Shown here in pieces: positions 63,401 to 64,000 of a stretch of 64,000 nt of DNA. The stretch is from Mesostigma viride. Its lineage: Eukaryota; Streptophyta; Mesostigmatophyceae; Mesostigmatales; Mesostigmataceae. Below the pieces are notes generated by a model, which was not told the origin of the DNA, did not search any database, and worked only from the letters and a program-made list of their open reading frames with translations. Position numbers and translations under genes: made by a program. Location: NCBI GenBank assembly GCA_009746045.1, contig RPFO01000079.1, forward strand, positions 114,501-178,500. Reading direction: 5' to 3'. Each line of letters starts with the position of its first letter. Within the stretch, counting starts at the first letter, position 1.

Positions 63401-64000
63401 GCTCCACTCATCATGCCTTGCGCTCCACTCATCATGCCTTGCGTTCCACTCATCATGCCTTGCGCTCCACTCATCATGCCTTGCGCTCCACTCATCATGC
63501 CTTGCGCTCCACTCATCATGCCTCCACCCATCATGCCTTGCGCTCCACTCATCATGCCTTGCGCTCCACTCATCATGCCTCCACTCATCATGCCTTGCGC
63601 TCCACTCATCATGCCTTGCGTTCCACTTATCATGCCTTGCGCTCCACTCATCATGCCTTGCGTTCCACTCATCATGCCTTGCGCTCCACTCATCATGCCT
63701 TGCGCTCCACTCATCATGCCTTGCGCTCCACTCATCATGCCTTGCGCTCCACTCATCATGCCTTGTGTTCCACTCATCATGCCTTGCGCTCCACTCATCA
63801 TGCCTTGCGCTCCACTCATCATGCCTTGCGCTCCACTCATCATGCCTTGCGTTCCACTCATCATGCCTTGCGCTCCACTCATCATGCCTTGCGTTCCACT
63901 CATCATGCCTTGCGCTCCACTCATCATGCCTTGCGCTCCACTCATCATGCCTTGCGCTCCACTCATCATGCCTTGCGCTCCACTCATCATGCCTTGCGCT
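60465..64000. repeat. 21-bp minisatellite, over 165 units, runs off the window
   Basis: Unit on the minus strand: ATGATGAGTGGAGCGCAAGG plus C. Two main variants differ at one base (GGAGCGC or GGAACGC). A 17-bp variant lacking four bases occurs at about 60541, 60811, 61036, 61384, 61693, 62131, 62757 and 63084 and breaks the MMSGAQG reading frame each time; 15-bp in-frame variants occur near 61270, 63015, 63195, 63380, 63520 and 63580. It lies upstream of the MED20 exon at 60436, so it is probably intronic. Confidence 0.95.

Noticed and set aside
60527-63990. Minus-strand frames encoding MMSGAQG repeats
   Set aside because: The frame is broken repeatedly by 17-bp repeat variants and the array sits before a splice acceptor of MED20, so it is treated as intronic minisatellite.

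Overview
This window is eukaryotic nuclear DNA from a repeat-laden genome, most likely a green alga. Genes have GT-AG introns, TATA boxes and AATAAA signals, and there is no operon structure. The one gene I recognise with confidence is Mediator subunit MED20 (58299-60436, minus), whose C-terminal exon resembles the land-plant form. Green lineage is an inference; the species is not determined.

Layout. 0-6.3 kb: one frameshifted unknown gene, a C-rich satellite with diverged relatives, and two short insertions ending in (AAC)n, each with a 13-bp target duplication. 6.3-40.2 kb: a multi-level nest of transposons. A decayed LINE (LINE-A, pieces at 7135-8475, 16874-16956, 38873-39612) was hit by an LTR retroelement (copia-1, 8476-16873) and by a 5'-truncated LINE (LINE-B, 16957-17108 and 38319-38872). 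LINE-B was hit by a second LTR element (copia-2, 17109-38318). Copia-2 was hit three more times: a CACTA-like DNA element in its 5' LTR (17742-22720), a 6.9-kb terminal-inverted-repeat element in the end of its pol gene (28886-35763), and a palindromic element in its 3' LTR (37360-38242). Target duplications and comparison between copies support most of these junctions. 40.5-41.4 kb: a second palindromic element. 41.5-47.4 kb: a gene island with four probable host genes, two of them divergent zinc-binding proteins. 47.8-58.2 kb: LINEs again, with two ORF1-only elements, a truncated copy, and a nearly intact 5.6-kb LINE (52497-58098, minus) with two 168-bp 5' promoter-like units. 58.3-60.4 kb: MED20. 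60.47-64 kb: a 21-bp minisatellite, probably inside MED20 intron 1.

Most notable observations. (1) The two LTR elements encode pol domains in the order integrase, aspartic-protease-like, reverse transcriptase, RNase H, instead of the copia order with protease first. They also carry an additional conserved ORF upstream of gag. (2) The 881-883-bp elements are palindromes built from smaller palindromes with tRNA-like B boxes between them, and they share AGTTA...TAACT termini and 5-bp target duplications with copia-2. (3) Two LINE derivatives encode only ORF1.

Several ORFs, in elements and probable host genes alike, are broken by single-base frame changes, some at homopolymers, so part of the apparent decay may be assembly error. 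All homology statements are from reading the sequence by eye; no search was run.
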